Below, piece after piece: positions 34,937 to 44,244 of a stretch of DNA of 64,000 nt. Position 1 is the stretch's first letter. Each line of letters begins with the position of its first letter. Made by a program: the position numbers and the translations under genes. Where the stretch lies: positions 1 to 64,000 of the forward strand of contig NZ_FNRF01000003.1 of the NCBI RefSeq assembly GCF_900107775.1, in the 5' to 3' direction. This DNA comes from Xylanibacter ruminicola (lineage in GTDB: Bacteria > Bacteroidota > Bacteroidia > Bacteroidales > Bacteroidaceae). The notes under the pieces are model-generated. The model was given only the letters and a program-made list of their open reading frames with translations, ran no database searches and was not told where the DNA came from.

Positions 34937-34945
34937 GCAAAGATA
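34937..34945 (-). promoter_or_regulatory. Predicted -7 box of the SusC locus
   Basis: TATCTTTGC on the - strand, 61 bases before the susC ATG. Confidence 0.55.
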
Positions 34946-34985
34946 ATTAATTTTAATGCTCGCATTTGGCAGCACAGAGCGAAAA

Positions 34986-35229
34986 GTGGACGAAATGACA
35001 CGCTCAAAATGTCTAAAGCGCTGATACACAGTGTGATAAGATTTTTAAAAAATCTAAAAAGAGTGGACGAGATATAGAGGTGTAAAACGTACATTTTACA
35101 GATTCTTTAACCAAAAATTCGCTTTAATTAGTCAAAAACGTCTTTCACTGCATTGGTCGTCAATCATGGTTATACGTTCCAAGCAAAGAAACAGTCATAG
35201 TTAGTGTGTTTTTCGTGTTGTGTGGACGA
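34986..35229 (+). promoter_or_regulatory. Three GTGGACGA repeats upstream of susC
   Basis: GTGGACGA occurs at 34986-34993, 35063-35070 and 35222-35229 in the same orientation. The third sits in a hairpin (GTTGTGT/ACACAAC, 35217-35236). They lie upstream of the susC -7 box and could be activator sites. Otherwise 34877-35529 is AT-rich and holds the candidate RNA and rmuC promoter listed separately. Confidence 0.4.
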
Positions 35230-35319
35230 ACACAACCTCTTTTTAAAGTTAAATAGAGTTAACAAAGTAAAGAAAATGGAGAAAAGATTTGGTTTGGTAG
35301 ATTAAAATGCGTACTTTTG

Positions 35320-35452
35320 TACTCGAACAACAGTTTTTTAAGTTTTATTGAACAATCTGATCTAGTTTACCTTTAATCTGACATGAAGTAATATACGGAA
35401 CGAGTGAAAATGTGCGTGATTTCGAAAAACGAATGAATGCACATTTTTTTGT
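35320..35452 (+). ncRNA. Candidate small RNA or long leader before rmuC
   Basis: A promoter-like pair (TTTG at 35293-35296 and -7 TACTTTTG at 35312-35319) is followed about 90 bases later by a nested hairpin (AAAATGTGC at 35407-35415 with GCACATTTT at 35439-35447, inner TTCG/CGAA) and a run of T. This fits a transcript of about 125 bases ending at an intrinsic terminator. It could instead be a leader with attenuation for rmuC, which has another promoter at 35497. Confidence 0.35.
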
Positions 35453-35496
35453 GCAAAATTATAGGTTCATTTGGTCCTTATTACGAAGAAATTGCT

Positions 35497-35505
35497 TAAT
35501 TTTGC
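35497..35505 (+). promoter_or_regulatory. Predicted -7 box of rmuC
   Basis: TAATTTTGC on the + strand with TTTG at 35470-35473 as -33 element; the ATG follows 24 bases later. Confidence 0.55.
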
Positions 35506-35529
35506 AGCAAAATAAAAACAATAAGACTT

Positions 35530-36831
35530 ATGATTGTACTTTATATTATAATAGGTATCATAGTGGGGGCTGTAGCGCTTTACCTGCTGATGGATCGCAA
35601 AATGGATCACCTCCGTATAGAGGGTGGCAAAACTGGCATGGAGCTGAAACTGAAGAATGAGCAGTTGGCAGATAGCACCAGCAGAGTGCGCCACTTGGAG
35701 GGTGAGAACCGTGAGTTGCATGCACGTGCCGAAGCTCAGATGCGAGAGTTGCAGTTGCTGCATCAGCAGATGGCTGAAGAGTCGCAGCGCCATGAGGAGC
35801 GCTTTAAGAATATGGCTCAGCAACTGCTGGAGCAGAGTGCCCAGAAACTGAAGCAGTCGAATACCGAAACAATATCTGGCATCACGCAACCATTGAAGGA
35901 TGCCATCGCCAACATGCAGAAGGCCATCAGCGATAACCAGAAGGAGAGTGCAGCCCATTCGGCTTCGTTTCGTGAGCAGATGCTGCTGATGATGCAGCAG
36001 ACACAGCAGTTGGGCGAGAAAGCAGAGAGTCTGACGAACGTGTTACGACGCGATAACAAGGTGAGTGGTAACATGGGCGAGATTATTCTGGGCGACCTGC
36101 TGAATAGTCAGGGTCTGACGGAGGGCATCCACTACGAGGTGCAGGCCCGTTTGCGCGATGAACTCGGACGTCCCATGAAACACGATGAGACTGGTCGCGA
36201 GATGCAGCCCGACGTGATTCTGCATTACCCACAGGGGCAGGATGCTATCATCGATTCGAAGGTATCGTTGGTAGCCTACGAGAAATACGTGAATGCCGAG
36301 ACACCCGAGGATAAGGAGCGTTACCTGCAGGACCACATCAAGAGTGTGCGCCAGCATGTAAACGAGTTAGCACGTAAGGACTATTCGAAATACGTGAAGA
36401 ATGGTCGCGATGTGGTTGATTTCGTGATTATGTTCGTACCCTTCGAGTCGTCGCTGCAGTTGGCATTGGCCAATGATCCTACGTTGTGGCGCGAGGCATT
36501 CGAAAAGAAGGTGTTTGTAACGGGCGAGCAGAACCTGTTGGGCATTCTGCACATGATACACATTGCCTGGGTGCAGAACCAGCAGGCCGAGAATCAGGAG
36601 AAAGTATTTGGCTTGGCTGAGCAGTTGTTGGATCGCTTAGGCGACTTTGTGCAGCGCTATAACGACCTGGGTAGTAAGATTGAGGCTGTGCAGAAGGCTT
36701 ACGACAATACCAACAATAAGTTGATAACTGGTCGCCAAAGCGTTACCCAAAAGGCCCAAGAACTAATCACCTTAGGTGCCAAGGAGAATCCCAACCGCAA
36801 AATCCCTACACCTGAGATAGGGCTCGAATAG
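35530..36831 (+). CDS. rmuC: RmuC-family DNA recombination protein
   Basis: 433 residues. RmuC proteins limit DNA rearrangement and have a restriction-endonuclease-like core. An N-terminal membrane helix (about 2-20) is followed by a long coiled coil (about 25-115, rich in Gln and Glu), then the RmuC domain with GNMGEIILGDLL near 180, PDVILHYPQGQDAIIDSKVSL near 229-249 and DFVIMFVPFESSL near 297. The stop is close to the start of the phosphopantetheinyl transferase gene, so the two are likely co-transcribed. Confidence 0.9.
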   Translation: MIVLYIIIGIIVGAVALYLLMDRKMDHLRIEGGKTGMELKLKNEQLADSTSRVRHLEGENRELHARAEAQMRELQLLHQQMAEESQRHEERFKNMAQQLLEQSAQKLKQSNTETISGITQPLKDAIANMQKAISDNQKESAAHSASFREQMLLMMQQTQQLGEKAESLTNVLRRDNKVSGNMGEIILGDLLNSQGLTEGIHYEVQARLRDELGRPMKHDETGREMQPDVILHYPQGQDAIIDSKVSLVAYEKYVNAETPEDKERYLQDHIKSVRQHVNELARKDYSKYVKNGRDVVDFVIMFVPFESSLQLALANDPTLWREAFEKKVFVTGEQNLLGILHMIHIAWVQNQQAENQEKVFGLAEQLLDRLGDFVQRYNDLGSKIEAVQKAYDNTNNKLITGRQSVTQKAQELITLGAKENPNRKIPTPEIGLE

Positions 36832-36840
36832 TTGAAAGTT

Positions 36841-37401
36841 ATGATTACTCTGGTAAGCGAACATATCTATGATTTTGATTTGCAGGCGGCGCTGGCTGAG
36901 ATCTCGGAGCAGCGCAGAGAGCAGGCCCTGAAGTTTAAACACGAACAGGGTCAGCGCTTGTGCGTGCTGGCTTACCAGTTACTGAAGGAAGGCTTGCGTA
37001 AGGAATATGGCATAACGGATAACCCCATCTTTGAGTATAACGAGCATGGCAAGCCTAGCATCGTGGGTCATCCGGAGATATTCTTTAATTTGAGCCATTG
37101 TAAGGAGGCTGTCATCTGTGTTATCAGCAATAAGCCCGTTGGCGTAGATGTGGAGTGTATCCGCGAATTCAAGGATAGCCTGGTAAATTACACCATGAAC
37201 GATGAGGAGAAAACTGAAATAACAAAGTCGGATAAGCCCGAAGCTACTTTCATCCGTCTCTGGACCATGAAAGAGGCCACCGCCAAACTCATAGGCACCG
37301 GCATCACCCACGATGTGAAATCGCTCATCAACCCCGCTCAATACAAATACACTACAACCGAAAAAGCAAAGTACACCTATACCGTGTGCGAATATTTATA
37401 A
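36841..37401 (+). CDS. 4'-phosphopantetheinyl transferase (Sfp type)
   Basis: About 186 residues from the ATG at 36841; a TTG at 36832 directly after the rmuC stop is an alternative start. The enzyme moves phosphopantetheine from CoA to a carrier-protein serine. The diagnostic metal-binding GVDVEC and the later WTMKEATAKL motif are both present, with FFNLSHCKEA before them. It is somewhat short for the Sfp class. The carrier substrate is not in the window. Confidence 0.88.
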   Translation: MITLVSEHIYDFDLQAALAEISEQRREQALKFKHEQGQRLCVLAYQLLKEGLRKEYGITDNPIFEYNEHGKPSIVGHPEIFFNLSHCKEAVICVISNKPVGVDVECIREFKDSLVNYTMNDEEKTEITKSDKPEATFIRLWTMKEATAKLIGTGITHDVKSLINPAQYKYTTTEKAKYTYTVCEYL

Positions 37402-37426
37402 GGCACGGATTAACACGGCTTCAAAA

Positions 37427-39001
37427 TTACTTGATAAGATTTCCGAGGATATCTCTTGTAAGCTCCTTGGTAATCGTTCGTGTGGCGGCACTGGTGGCGT
37501 TTTTCACTACGCGACCTTTTGCCGAGGTGCGACTCTTGGTCTTCTTACCCGTAACCTTATCGCTTACGTAGGTGCCTAACATAGCAGCCAGGGTTGAGGT
37601 GATAGCGGTCAGAATGGCCTTGCCTACCTTTGCCAATATGCCCGACTTCTTTTTCTCTGCCTTAGCTTCGGCCTGTGGTATCTCAACCTCGGTCTGCTCC
37701 TGCTCCTGCAGGGCGCGATCGGCTTCGGCCATCAGTACCTCGAAGGCACTCTCACGATCCACTGGCGTGTCGTACTTTCCATAGATGCGACTCTGCTTGA
37801 TGACGTCGAGGCGCTGGCCCTCGGTGATGGCGCCAATCTGCGAGAGCGGGAACAGAATCTTTGCACGCTCCACGATATTGGGTGCACCTTTCTCGTCGAG
37901 GAAACTGACAAGCGCCTCGCCTGTTTCCAGATTCATGATAGCCTCGTCGGTCTTAAATGCTGGGTTAGGACGGAAGGTATCGGCAGCTGTTTTTACAGCC
38001 TTCTGATCTTTTGGTGTGTAAGCACGTAGGGCATGCTGTACACGGTTGCCTAACTGTCCGAGGATGTTTTCGGGAATATCAGTAGGACTCTGGGTGATGA
38101 AATAAATGCCCACGCCCTTTGAACGAATCAAACGGATAACCTGCTCAATCTTATCGAGCAATGCCTTTGATGTACCGTCGAACAGCATGTGTGCCTCGTC
38201 GAAGAAGAACACCAGCTTAGGTAGCGGCATATCGCCTACCTCGGGGAGGGTAGAGTAAAGCTCGCTCAAAAGCCACAACAGGAATGTAGAGTACAGCTTG
38301 GGTTGCATCATCAGCTTATCGGCTGCCAGCACATTCATGATACCCTTGCCACCTTCGGTCTGCAACAGGTCGAAGATGTCGAACGATGGCTCGCCAAAGA
38401 ACTGGTTGGCGCCTTGGTTCTCCAACTGCAACAAGGCGCGCTGGATGGCACCTACCGAAGCTGTTGAGATATTGCCGTATTTAGTGGTGTACTCTTTGGC
38501 GTGCTGTGATACATAGTCGAGCATGGCGCGCAGGTCCTTCAGGTCGAGAATCAGCAGTCCGCGTTCATCGGCAATGCGGAACACGATGTTCAGTACACCA
38601 TCCTGTGTTTCGTTCAGGTCGAGCAGGCGACTGAGCAACTGTGGACCCATCTGTGAGATGGTGGCACGCATGGGATGGCCTTGTTCGCCAAACACATCGA
38701 AGAAGCGTACAGGACAACTCTGGAACTCAGGATTCTCGATGCCGAATTCAGGCATGCGCTTCTCGATAAAACCACTCAGCTTACCAACCTGCGAGATACC
38801 CGAAAGGTCGCCTTTCATATCAGCCATGAAACAGGGTACGCCTGCCTGACAGAAGGTCTCGGCCATCACCTGCAGGGTTACGGTTTTACCTGTACCAGTG
38901 GCACCTGCAATCAAACCATGACGATTGGCCATCTTACCTGTAATACTCAGTGCTCCATTAGAGCAGTGGGCTATGTAAAGCCCTCTTTCCTTGTCGTACA
39001 T
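37427..39001 (-). CDS. HerA-like helicase, DUF853/YjgR type
   Basis: 524 residues from the ATG at 39001; the -7 box at 39027-39035 excludes the longer frame. The Walker A is GATGTGKT at 33-40, a Walker B-like LVFFFDEAH lies near 290, and an arginine-containing [14 protein letters not shown] follows. These match the DUF853/YjgR branch of HerA/FtsK ATPases, whose role is unclear but often linked to DNA processing. The C-terminus is a Lys-rich and hydrophobic extension (about 440-524). It converges on the phosphopantetheinyl transferase gene with a 25-base gap. Confidence 0.85.
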   Translation of the reverse strand: MYDKERGLYIAHCSNGALSITGKMANRHGLIAGATGTGKTVTLQVMAETFCQAGVPCFMADMKGDLSGISQVGKLSGFIEKRMPEFGIENPEFQSCPVRFFDVFGEQGHPMRATISQMGPQLLSRLLDLNETQDGVLNIVFRIADERGLLILDLKDLRAMLDYVSQHAKEYTTKYGNISTASVGAIQRALLQLENQGANQFFGEPSFDIFDLLQTEGGKGIMNVLAADKLMMQPKLYSTFLLWLLSELYSTLPEVGDMPLPKLVFFFDEAHMLFDGTSKALLDKIEQVIRLIRSKGVGIYFITQSPTDIPENILGQLGNRVQHALRAYTPKDQKAVKTAADTFRPNPAFKTDEAIMNLETGEALVSFLDEKGAPNIVERAKILFPLSQIGAITEGQRLDVIKQSRIYGKYDTPVDRESAFEVLMAEADRALQEQEQTEVEIPQAEAKAEKKKSGILAKVGKAILTAITSTLAAMLGTYVSDKVTGKKTKSRTSAKGRVVKNATSAATRTITKELTRDILGNLIK

Positions 39002-39026
39002 ACGCTTTTGTTTTAAGTTTATGGCG

Positions 39027-39063
39027 CAAAGATACAAAAAATCCCGTCATGTTGACGGGATTC
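39027..39063 (-). terminator. Terminator of the M23 gene overlapping the HerA-like gene promoter
   Basis: AATCCCGTCA and TGACGGGATT (39043-39063) with a T-run on the - strand end the M23 peptidase gene. Immediately downstream is TATCTTTGC (39027-39035), the -7 box of the next gene. The -33 region of that promoter therefore falls inside the hairpin. Confidence 0.7.
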
Positions 39064-39076
39064 CTGATATTTTTTT

Positions 39077-40012
39077 TTAGTTGTATTTCAAAATTTGTCC
39101 TGGGCGCAAGCGGATGTTCTTGCCGATGTGGTTCAGCTCGCAGAGCTTAGCAATCGTGGTGCGGTGCTTGCGTGCAATGGCCTGCAAGGTATCGCCCTTC
39201 TTAACCTTGTGGAAGTGTACATTAGATGATGTACGTGGGGCTGTTGCAATCTCGAGCTCGTCGTCCTGATCGTTGTCGCCAGCGGTTACACCACCAACAC
39301 CACGCAGACGAGTGGCCATAGCCGACTCAGCAGCGTACTTGTTGCGACGGAACATGTAGAAATCGCCTACAACATCCTGATTGCGGAAGTCGAACAGCAG
39401 AGCTGGGTTCAGGGCTACACCGCAAAGACGTGTCTCAAAGTGCAGGTGCGAACCAGTACTACGACCAGTGTTACCACCCAATCCGATAGGATCACCAGCC
39501 TTAACCTCCTGATTCTCAACTACCAGATGCTTTGACATGTGACCGTAGATAGTCTCCAGACCATTGTGGTGGCGGATAACTACGTACTTACCATACCCCT
39601 TAGGCTCATATTTTACGATACGGATCTTACCGCTGAAAGCGGCACGGATGGTATCACCAATATATACTTTGATGTCGAGGCCCTTGTGCTGACGTCCCCA
39701 ACGTGCGCCGAAGTTTGAGGTGAGCACACGGCTATTGGTAGGCATGTGGAAACCTCTCAGGTCGATACGGAATGAGTCGGGGAGTACTGTTTCGCGGTGG
39801 GCATATACATTATTCCAGTCTTCGTAGAGGTCGGCTGAGGGGTTGTACTTCTCCTCCTGCTCAATGATTCGCTTGAGAACCATCGAGTCAACTGCCTTCA
39901 TCTTGCGATCGACTGGTGCCTGCTTAGCCAACAGATCCTGTGCAGACGCGGGGGCTGCAACAAAAACTGAGAATGCCAAAACAGCTATTTTCTTAAAGCT
40001 TTTAATGTTCAT
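39077..40012 (-). CDS. M23 peptidoglycan endopeptidase with LysM domain
   Basis: 311 residues with a Sec signal peptide (AAPASAQ). The LytM/M23 zinc site is complete: His109 and Asp113 in HKGLD, and His189/His191 in SHLHFE. A LysM peptidoglycan-binding domain spans about 266-311. It should cut peptide cross-links in the periplasm. A TACCTTTGC -7 box lies at 40051-40059 on the - strand. The next gene upstream is also a cell-wall hydrolase of another family. Confidence 0.93.
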   Translation of the reverse strand: MNIKSFKKIAVLAFSVFVAAPASAQDLLAKQAPVDRKMKAVDSMVLKRIIEQEEKYNPSADLYEDWNNVYAHRETVLPDSFRIDLRGFHMPTNSRVLTSNFGARWGRQHKGLDIKVYIGDTIRAAFSGKIRIVKYEPKGYGKYVVIRHHNGLETIYGHMSKHLVVENQEVKAGDPIGLGGNTGRSTGSHLHFETRLCGVALNPALLFDFRNQDVVGDFYMFRRNKYAAESAMATRLRGVGGVTAGDNDQDDELEIATAPRTSSNVHFHKVKKGDTLQAIARKHRTTIAKLCELNHIGKNIRLRPGQILKYN

Positions 40013-40050
40013 ATCCTTAGTTGAGTTAATATCAAATTAAAAAATCCGGT

Positions 40051-40059
40051 GCAAAGGTA
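40051..40059 (-). promoter_or_regulatory. Predicted -7 box of the M23 gene
   Basis: TACCTTTGC on the - strand, 38 bases before the ATG. Confidence 0.55.
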
Positions 40060-40172
40060 CTAATATTGCATGAAAAACGGAAATATATTGGTGTTTTTTG
40101 TTCACTTTTAACACTTTCGCCGATATTTTGTTGTTTTTTCATGTTAATATGGCTAAATGTGTCGATTTCCGT

Positions 40173-40721
40173 TTACTGCTGCACTCTACGTGCACCGATG
40201 TAACGACGGGCATAACCCGAATCGGTAGAACTGTTGATAGTAATACCGTTATTGGTACTGGCATGAATGAAGGTAAAGGTGTTGTTGATGGGATCTACAT
40301 CAACCACGATACCTACATGGCCAACACCTCGACCAGAACGTGGACTGGTAAAGAATACCAGGTCGCCACTCTGCAACTCATCGCGGGTGATGGGGATATT
40401 GCGTGCATACTGATCTCTTGATGAAGCACCGATAAACAAATCGGTTTGCTGCTTGTAAACATAGCTGGTAAAGCCAGAGCAGTCGAAAGCGCTTGGACCT
40501 TTACCACCTGAGCGGTAGCGGGCACCCATGTGTGAGAAAGCCTCGCTCATAATCATCTCGGTCTTCTCGAATGCCTCGTTCAAATCGTCTTGTGTTCCAT
40601 AAATGAAGTCGAAGTTGCCAATCTCCTCCTCGTCTGGAGCCTGGTCAGGGTTAACCTTTCCAAGAGCGAGGTCGCTCATAGAAAGCATCAACATCAGGGC
40701 AAATATAAACAATTTCTTCAT
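40173..40721 (-). CDS. NlpC/P60 cell-wall peptidase
   Basis: 182 residues from the ATG at 40721, chosen because a signal peptide MKKLFIFALMLMLSM starts there; another ATG is four codons upstream. Catalytic residues are Cys81 (FDCSGF), His135 (GHVGIV) and His153 (FIHAS). The enzyme should cleave gamma-D-glutamyl bonds in stem peptides. The 160 bases after it hold the M23 promoter and AT-rich sequence only. Confidence 0.9.
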   Translation of the reverse strand: MKKLFIFALMLMLSMSDLALGKVNPDQAPDEEEIGNFDFIYGTQDDLNEAFEKTEMIMSEAFSHMGARYRSGGKGPSAFDCSGFTSYVYKQQTDLFIGASSRDQYARNIPITRDELQSGDLVFFTSPRSGRGVGHVGIVVDVDPINNTFTFIHASTNNGITINSSTDSGYARRYIGARRVQQ

Positions 40722-40751
40722 AATGGTTTGCAATAGAAAAAGATTTCTGCT

Positions 40752-40760
40752 GCAAAGGTA
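40752..40760 (-). promoter_or_regulatory. Predicted -7 box of the NlpC/P60 gene
   Basis: TACCTTTGC on the - strand, 31 bases before the ATG at 40721. Confidence 0.55.
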
Positions 40761-40810
40761 GTAATTTTTTTTAAACTACGTGCGCGATAACAGTACAAGT
40801 TAACATAGTT

Positions 40811-42904
40811 TTAGGATATAGCCGCCCAATTAATATTTGTTTTACGTAATTGGCGCAGTCGGTTCCATAACATGCTGAATTTCTCAGAGTTACATTCTGG
40901 GTCCTCGTCAATAATCTTTTGTGCCTCGTCGCGGGCCATCTGCACAATCTGTCCATCGCGGGCTATGTCAGCAATCTTTAAATCGAAAGCCATACCACTC
41001 TGCTGGGTGCCTTCCAGGTCGCCAGGACCACGGAGTTTCAGGTCGGCCTCGGCTATACGGAAACCGTCGTTGGTATCGCACATAATGTCGATACGCTTGC
41101 GGGTGTCCTCGCTCAGTTTGAAGGGGGTGACGAGAATGCAATACGACTGGTCGGCACCTCGACCTACACGACCTCGGAGCTGGTGCAACTGGGCCAGTCC
41201 GAAGCGTTGGGCCTCGAGAATAACCATTACCGAGGCGTTAGGAACATTCACACCTACCTCGATCACCGTTGTTGCCACAAGTATCTGTGTTTCACCACGT
41301 ACAAAGCGTTGCATCTCTTCCTCTTTGTCCTTAGGTTTCATGCGTCCATGAACCTTGCTGAGTCTGAATTCGGGGAAGGCTTCGCGCAGTACCTCAAAGC
41401 CATCTTCAAGGTTCTTTAGGTCGCTCTTGGCACTCTCTTCGATCAGGGGGAAAACGATGTAAACCTGTCGGCCCTCGTTAATCTGCCGACGGATGCCATC
41501 GTAGAGCGACGTCATACGCGAATCGAAAACATGTGTGGTTTGTACGGGCTTACGGCCTGGAGGCAACTCGTCGATAACACTCACGTCGAGATCGCCATAC
41601 AGAGTCATGGCTAAGGTGCGTGGGATAGGCGTGGCAGTCATCACTAATACGTGGGGTGGGTTAGTGCTCTTACTCCAAAGCTTGGCGCGCTGGGCCACAC
41701 CAAAGCGGTGCTGCTCATCGACCACCACAAAGCCTAATCGGGCAAACTGCACAGTATCCTCGATGACAGCGTGGGTGCCCACCAGAATGTTGATGGTACC
41801 ATCCAACAGACCTTCGAGCACCTCTTCGCGACGTTTCCCCTTTACCATACCGGTAAGCAGGGCTACGCGCAGGTTCATATCCTTGAGGAATCCCATGATG
41901 GTTTGCAGATGCTGTTCGGCCAGGATTTCGGTTGGGGCCATGATACAGGCCTGATAGCCGTTATCGATGGCAATCAGCATTGACATCAGTGCCACAAGTG
42001 TTTTACCGCTACCTACATCGCCTTGCAACAGACGGTTCATCTGGCGGCCAGAACCCATATCCTTGCGTATCTCCTTGATTACGCGCTTCTGGGCACCTGT
42101 GAGTGGGAAGGGCAGATACTGACTGTAGAAGGTGTTGAACACATCGCCTATGGTGGGGAATACATACCCACGGAACTTGCGACGCTGATCGCTCGCGTAC
42201 CTTAATATATTAAGCTGTATAAAAAACAGTTCCTCGAACTTCAAACGCAATCGGGCGCGCTCCAGGTCCTTGGCGTTCTGTGGGTAGTGTACCGTGCGCA
42301 AGGCCTCGTCGCGACCTACCAGATGCAAGGGTTGGTAGATAAAATCGGGGATGGTTTCGGGCTGGGGCGGAAGTTTCTCGATGAGCGTCTTGGTAAGGCG
42401 TTCGATGGCACGCGAGTTCAGTCCGCTCTTCTTCATCTTCTCGGTGGTGTTGTAATAGGGCTGAAGTCCCATCGCTGTGAGATCAACCTTAGAAGCATCA
42501 TCCAAGTCGGGATGGGTGAAGTTGATGCGGTTGTTAAACACAGTGGGTTTGCCAAACACCAGATACTGGGTACCGATCTTATAATTCTGCTTGGCGTATT
42601 TTCCGCCATTAAACCAGGTAAGGTCGCAAATGCCGGTGCCATCGGTAAAGTGTGCCACTACGCGCTCCTTACGCGGGCCCATCGGAAAGGTCTCGAAACT
42701 CAGGATATGACCAACCACCTGTACAAACGGCATGTCGCCCGTAAGCTCGTGGATGGTGTACACCTTCGAGCGGTCGACGTATTTGTAGGGGTAGTATTCC
42801 AGTAGGTCGCCGTAACTTTCAATGCCAAGCTCGTTGCTCAGCATCTTCTTACGGTTAGGTCCCACGCCAGGTAGGTATTTGATATCCTGATTGAGTATGT
42901 CCAT
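40811..42904 (-). CDS. recG: ATP-dependent DNA helicase RecG
   Basis: 697 residues, the normal length. RecG reverses stalled forks and processes branched DNA. An N-terminal wedge/OB domain (about 50-150) precedes the helicase motor with Walker A GDVGSGKT at 295-302, a DEQH box in VVVDEQHRFG and the late motifs QLRGRVGRG. Its start overlaps the ispD stop by one base (TAATG), so DJ-1, ispD and recG form a coupled operon reading leftward. Confidence 0.95.
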   Translation of the reverse strand: MDILNQDIKYLPGVGPNRKKMLSNELGIESYGDLLEYYPYKYVDRSKVYTIHELTGDMPFVQVVGHILSFETFPMGPRKERVVAHFTDGTGICDLTWFNGGKYAKQNYKIGTQYLVFGKPTVFNNRINFTHPDLDDASKVDLTAMGLQPYYNTTEKMKKSGLNSRAIERLTKTLIEKLPPQPETIPDFIYQPLHLVGRDEALRTVHYPQNAKDLERARLRLKFEELFFIQLNILRYASDQRRKFRGYVFPTIGDVFNTFYSQYLPFPLTGAQKRVIKEIRKDMGSGRQMNRLLQGDVGSGKTLVALMSMLIAIDNGYQACIMAPTEILAEQHLQTIMGFLKDMNLRVALLTGMVKGKRREEVLEGLLDGTINILVGTHAVIEDTVQFARLGFVVVDEQHRFGVAQRAKLWSKSTNPPHVLVMTATPIPRTLAMTLYGDLDVSVIDELPPGRKPVQTTHVFDSRMTSLYDGIRRQINEGRQVYIVFPLIEESAKSDLKNLEDGFEVLREAFPEFRLSKVHGRMKPKDKEEEMQRFVRGETQILVATTVIEVGVNVPNASVMVILEAQRFGLAQLHQLRGRVGRGADQSYCILVTPFKLSEDTRKRIDIMCDTNDGFRIAEADLKLRGPGDLEGTQQSGMAFDLKIADIARDGQIVQMARDEAQKIIDEDPECNSEKFSMLWNRLRQLRKTNINWAAIS

Positions 42905-43566
42905 TATATAAGAACCTCTGCGATTTTTAAATCGTAGGGAGTGGTAATCTTGATGTTTTCGCGGTTGCCTTCAACCAAGGTGATGTCGTAGCCGAAAGCT
43001 TCAACTACCGAGGCATCATCAGTAAAACCGTCGTTATAGGGCTGACGATTGGCAGCCTTCAATAACTGGATGTCGAAGGTCTGAGGTGTCTGCACCAGTC
43101 GGTAGGCATCGCGAGGCACCGTATTGGATTGCTCGCCTTCCAGATGGCGTACGGTCTCAACAACGGGGATGACTGGAATGACGGCCTTTTTTTCTCTTGC
43201 TGTCGTATAGCAGTTACGAATCACCTCGATACTGGGGAAGGGGCGCACACCATCGTGCACACCTACCACGCCGATGGCGTCATCGGGTACCTTGGCCAGT
43301 CCGTTCTGTACGGAGTGGAAGCGTGTTTGTCCGCCATTGGCTAAGGTGTACTCCACATCAAAATGGTACTCCTGGCACAACTGATGCCAATAGGCCTGCT
43401 GGGCTTCGGGTAATACCAGGATAATCTGGATGTCCTTAGAGTACTCGCGGAATCGCTCCAGTGTGCGCATCAGCACGGGCTTGCCACCAATGGGCAGGAA
43501 CTGCTTAGGGATGTCCGACCCCATGCGCAAGCCCTTACCGCCTGCTACTATGATAATATAATCCAT
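42904..43566 (-). CDS. ispD: 2-C-methyl-D-erythritol 4-phosphate cytidylyltransferase
   Basis: 220 residues. It makes CDP-methylerythritol in the MEP isoprenoid pathway. The N-terminal nucleotide loop [12 protein letters not shown] is clear, followed by [12 protein letters not shown], then VHDGVRPF and TDDASVVE, all diagnostic. One-base start/stop overlaps link it both to the DJ-1 gene upstream and to recG downstream. Confidence 0.94.
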   Translation of the reverse strand: MDYIIIVAGGKGLRMGSDIPKQFLPIGGKPVLMRTLERFREYSKDIQIILVLPEAQQAYWHQLCQEYHFDVEYTLANGGQTRFHSVQNGLAKVPDDAIGVVGVHDGVRPFPSIEVIRNCYTTAREKKAVIPVIPVVETVRHLEGEQSNTVPRDAYRLVQTPQTFDIQLLKAANRQPYNDGFTDDASVVEAFGYDITLVEGNRENIKITTPYDLKIAEVLI

Positions 43567-44138
43567 TATTTCTGCATTAAATGTTTAAAGCGCATACCCT
43601 CGGCAATCTGGTCGGCAGTTTGCTTGTCAACCAACTGTCCGAGCAGTTCGTAGGCGTAGGGGAAAGCTGCTGCAGGACCCTCGGCGGTGGTGATGTTACC
43701 ATCTACGGTTACCAGGTCGCCTGTATAGCGGGCACCATTCTCGGCTAATGCTTTCTCAAAGCCTGGATAGCAAGTAGCCTGCTTACCCTCAAGAATACCC
43801 AGTGGGGCGAGTACTACGCCTGGAGCAGCACAGATGGCAGATATCTTCTTGCCTGCCTGGTACTGAGCCTTCAGGGCTTCGCACAAACCAGAATGGTTGA
43901 ACAGGTTGCTGGCGCCTGGCATGCCACCTGGCAGCATCAGCAGGTCGGCATTGTCGAACTCGCCCTGCTCAAACAGAATATCGGCTTCGATATTCACACC
44001 GTGGGCCGACGTTACCAAAGGAAATTCAGAGATGCTAACGGTGGTTACATCAACACCTCCACGACGTAATACATCTATAGGAATCAGGGCCTCTACATCC
44101 TCGAAACCTTCTGCTAGGAAAACATAAACTTTAGCCAT
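43566..44138 (-). CDS. DJ-1/PfpI (YajL) family protein
   Basis: 190 residues. The nucleophile elbow ISAICAAPG has Cys103; the N-terminal EGFEDVE supplies the partner Glu16. YajL/DJ-1 proteins are linked to protection from glycation and oxidative damage and were formerly annotated ThiJ. The stop overlaps the ispD start by one base. It is the first gene of the leftward operon with promoter box at 44168-44176. Confidence 0.9.
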   Translation of the reverse strand: MAKVYVFLAEGFEDVEALIPIDVLRRGGVDVTTVSISEFPLVTSAHGVNIEADILFEQGEFDNADLLMLPGGMPGASNLFNHSGLCEALKAQYQAGKKISAICAAPGVVLAPLGILEGKQATCYPGFEKALAENGARYTGDLVTVDGNITTAEGPAAAFPYAYELLGQLVDKQTADQIAEGMRFKHLMQK

Positions 44139-44167
44139 AATATTTACGATAATTTGTTATTCTGACG

Positions 44168-44227
44168 GCAAAGATACAAATTTTTTGGCACGAATTACAC
44201 GAATTGCACGAATTTTTATATCTTTGC
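44168..44227. promoter_or_regulatory. Divergent promoters with CACGAATT triplet repeat
   Basis: TATCTTTGC on the - strand (44168-44176) serves the DJ-1 operon; TATCTTTGC on the + strand (44219-44227) serves nadK. Between them CACGAATTN occurs three times in tandem (44189-44215), covering both -33 regions, so one factor could affect both directions. Confidence 0.55.
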
Positions 44228-44244
44228 ACCCAAAAGATACAAGA

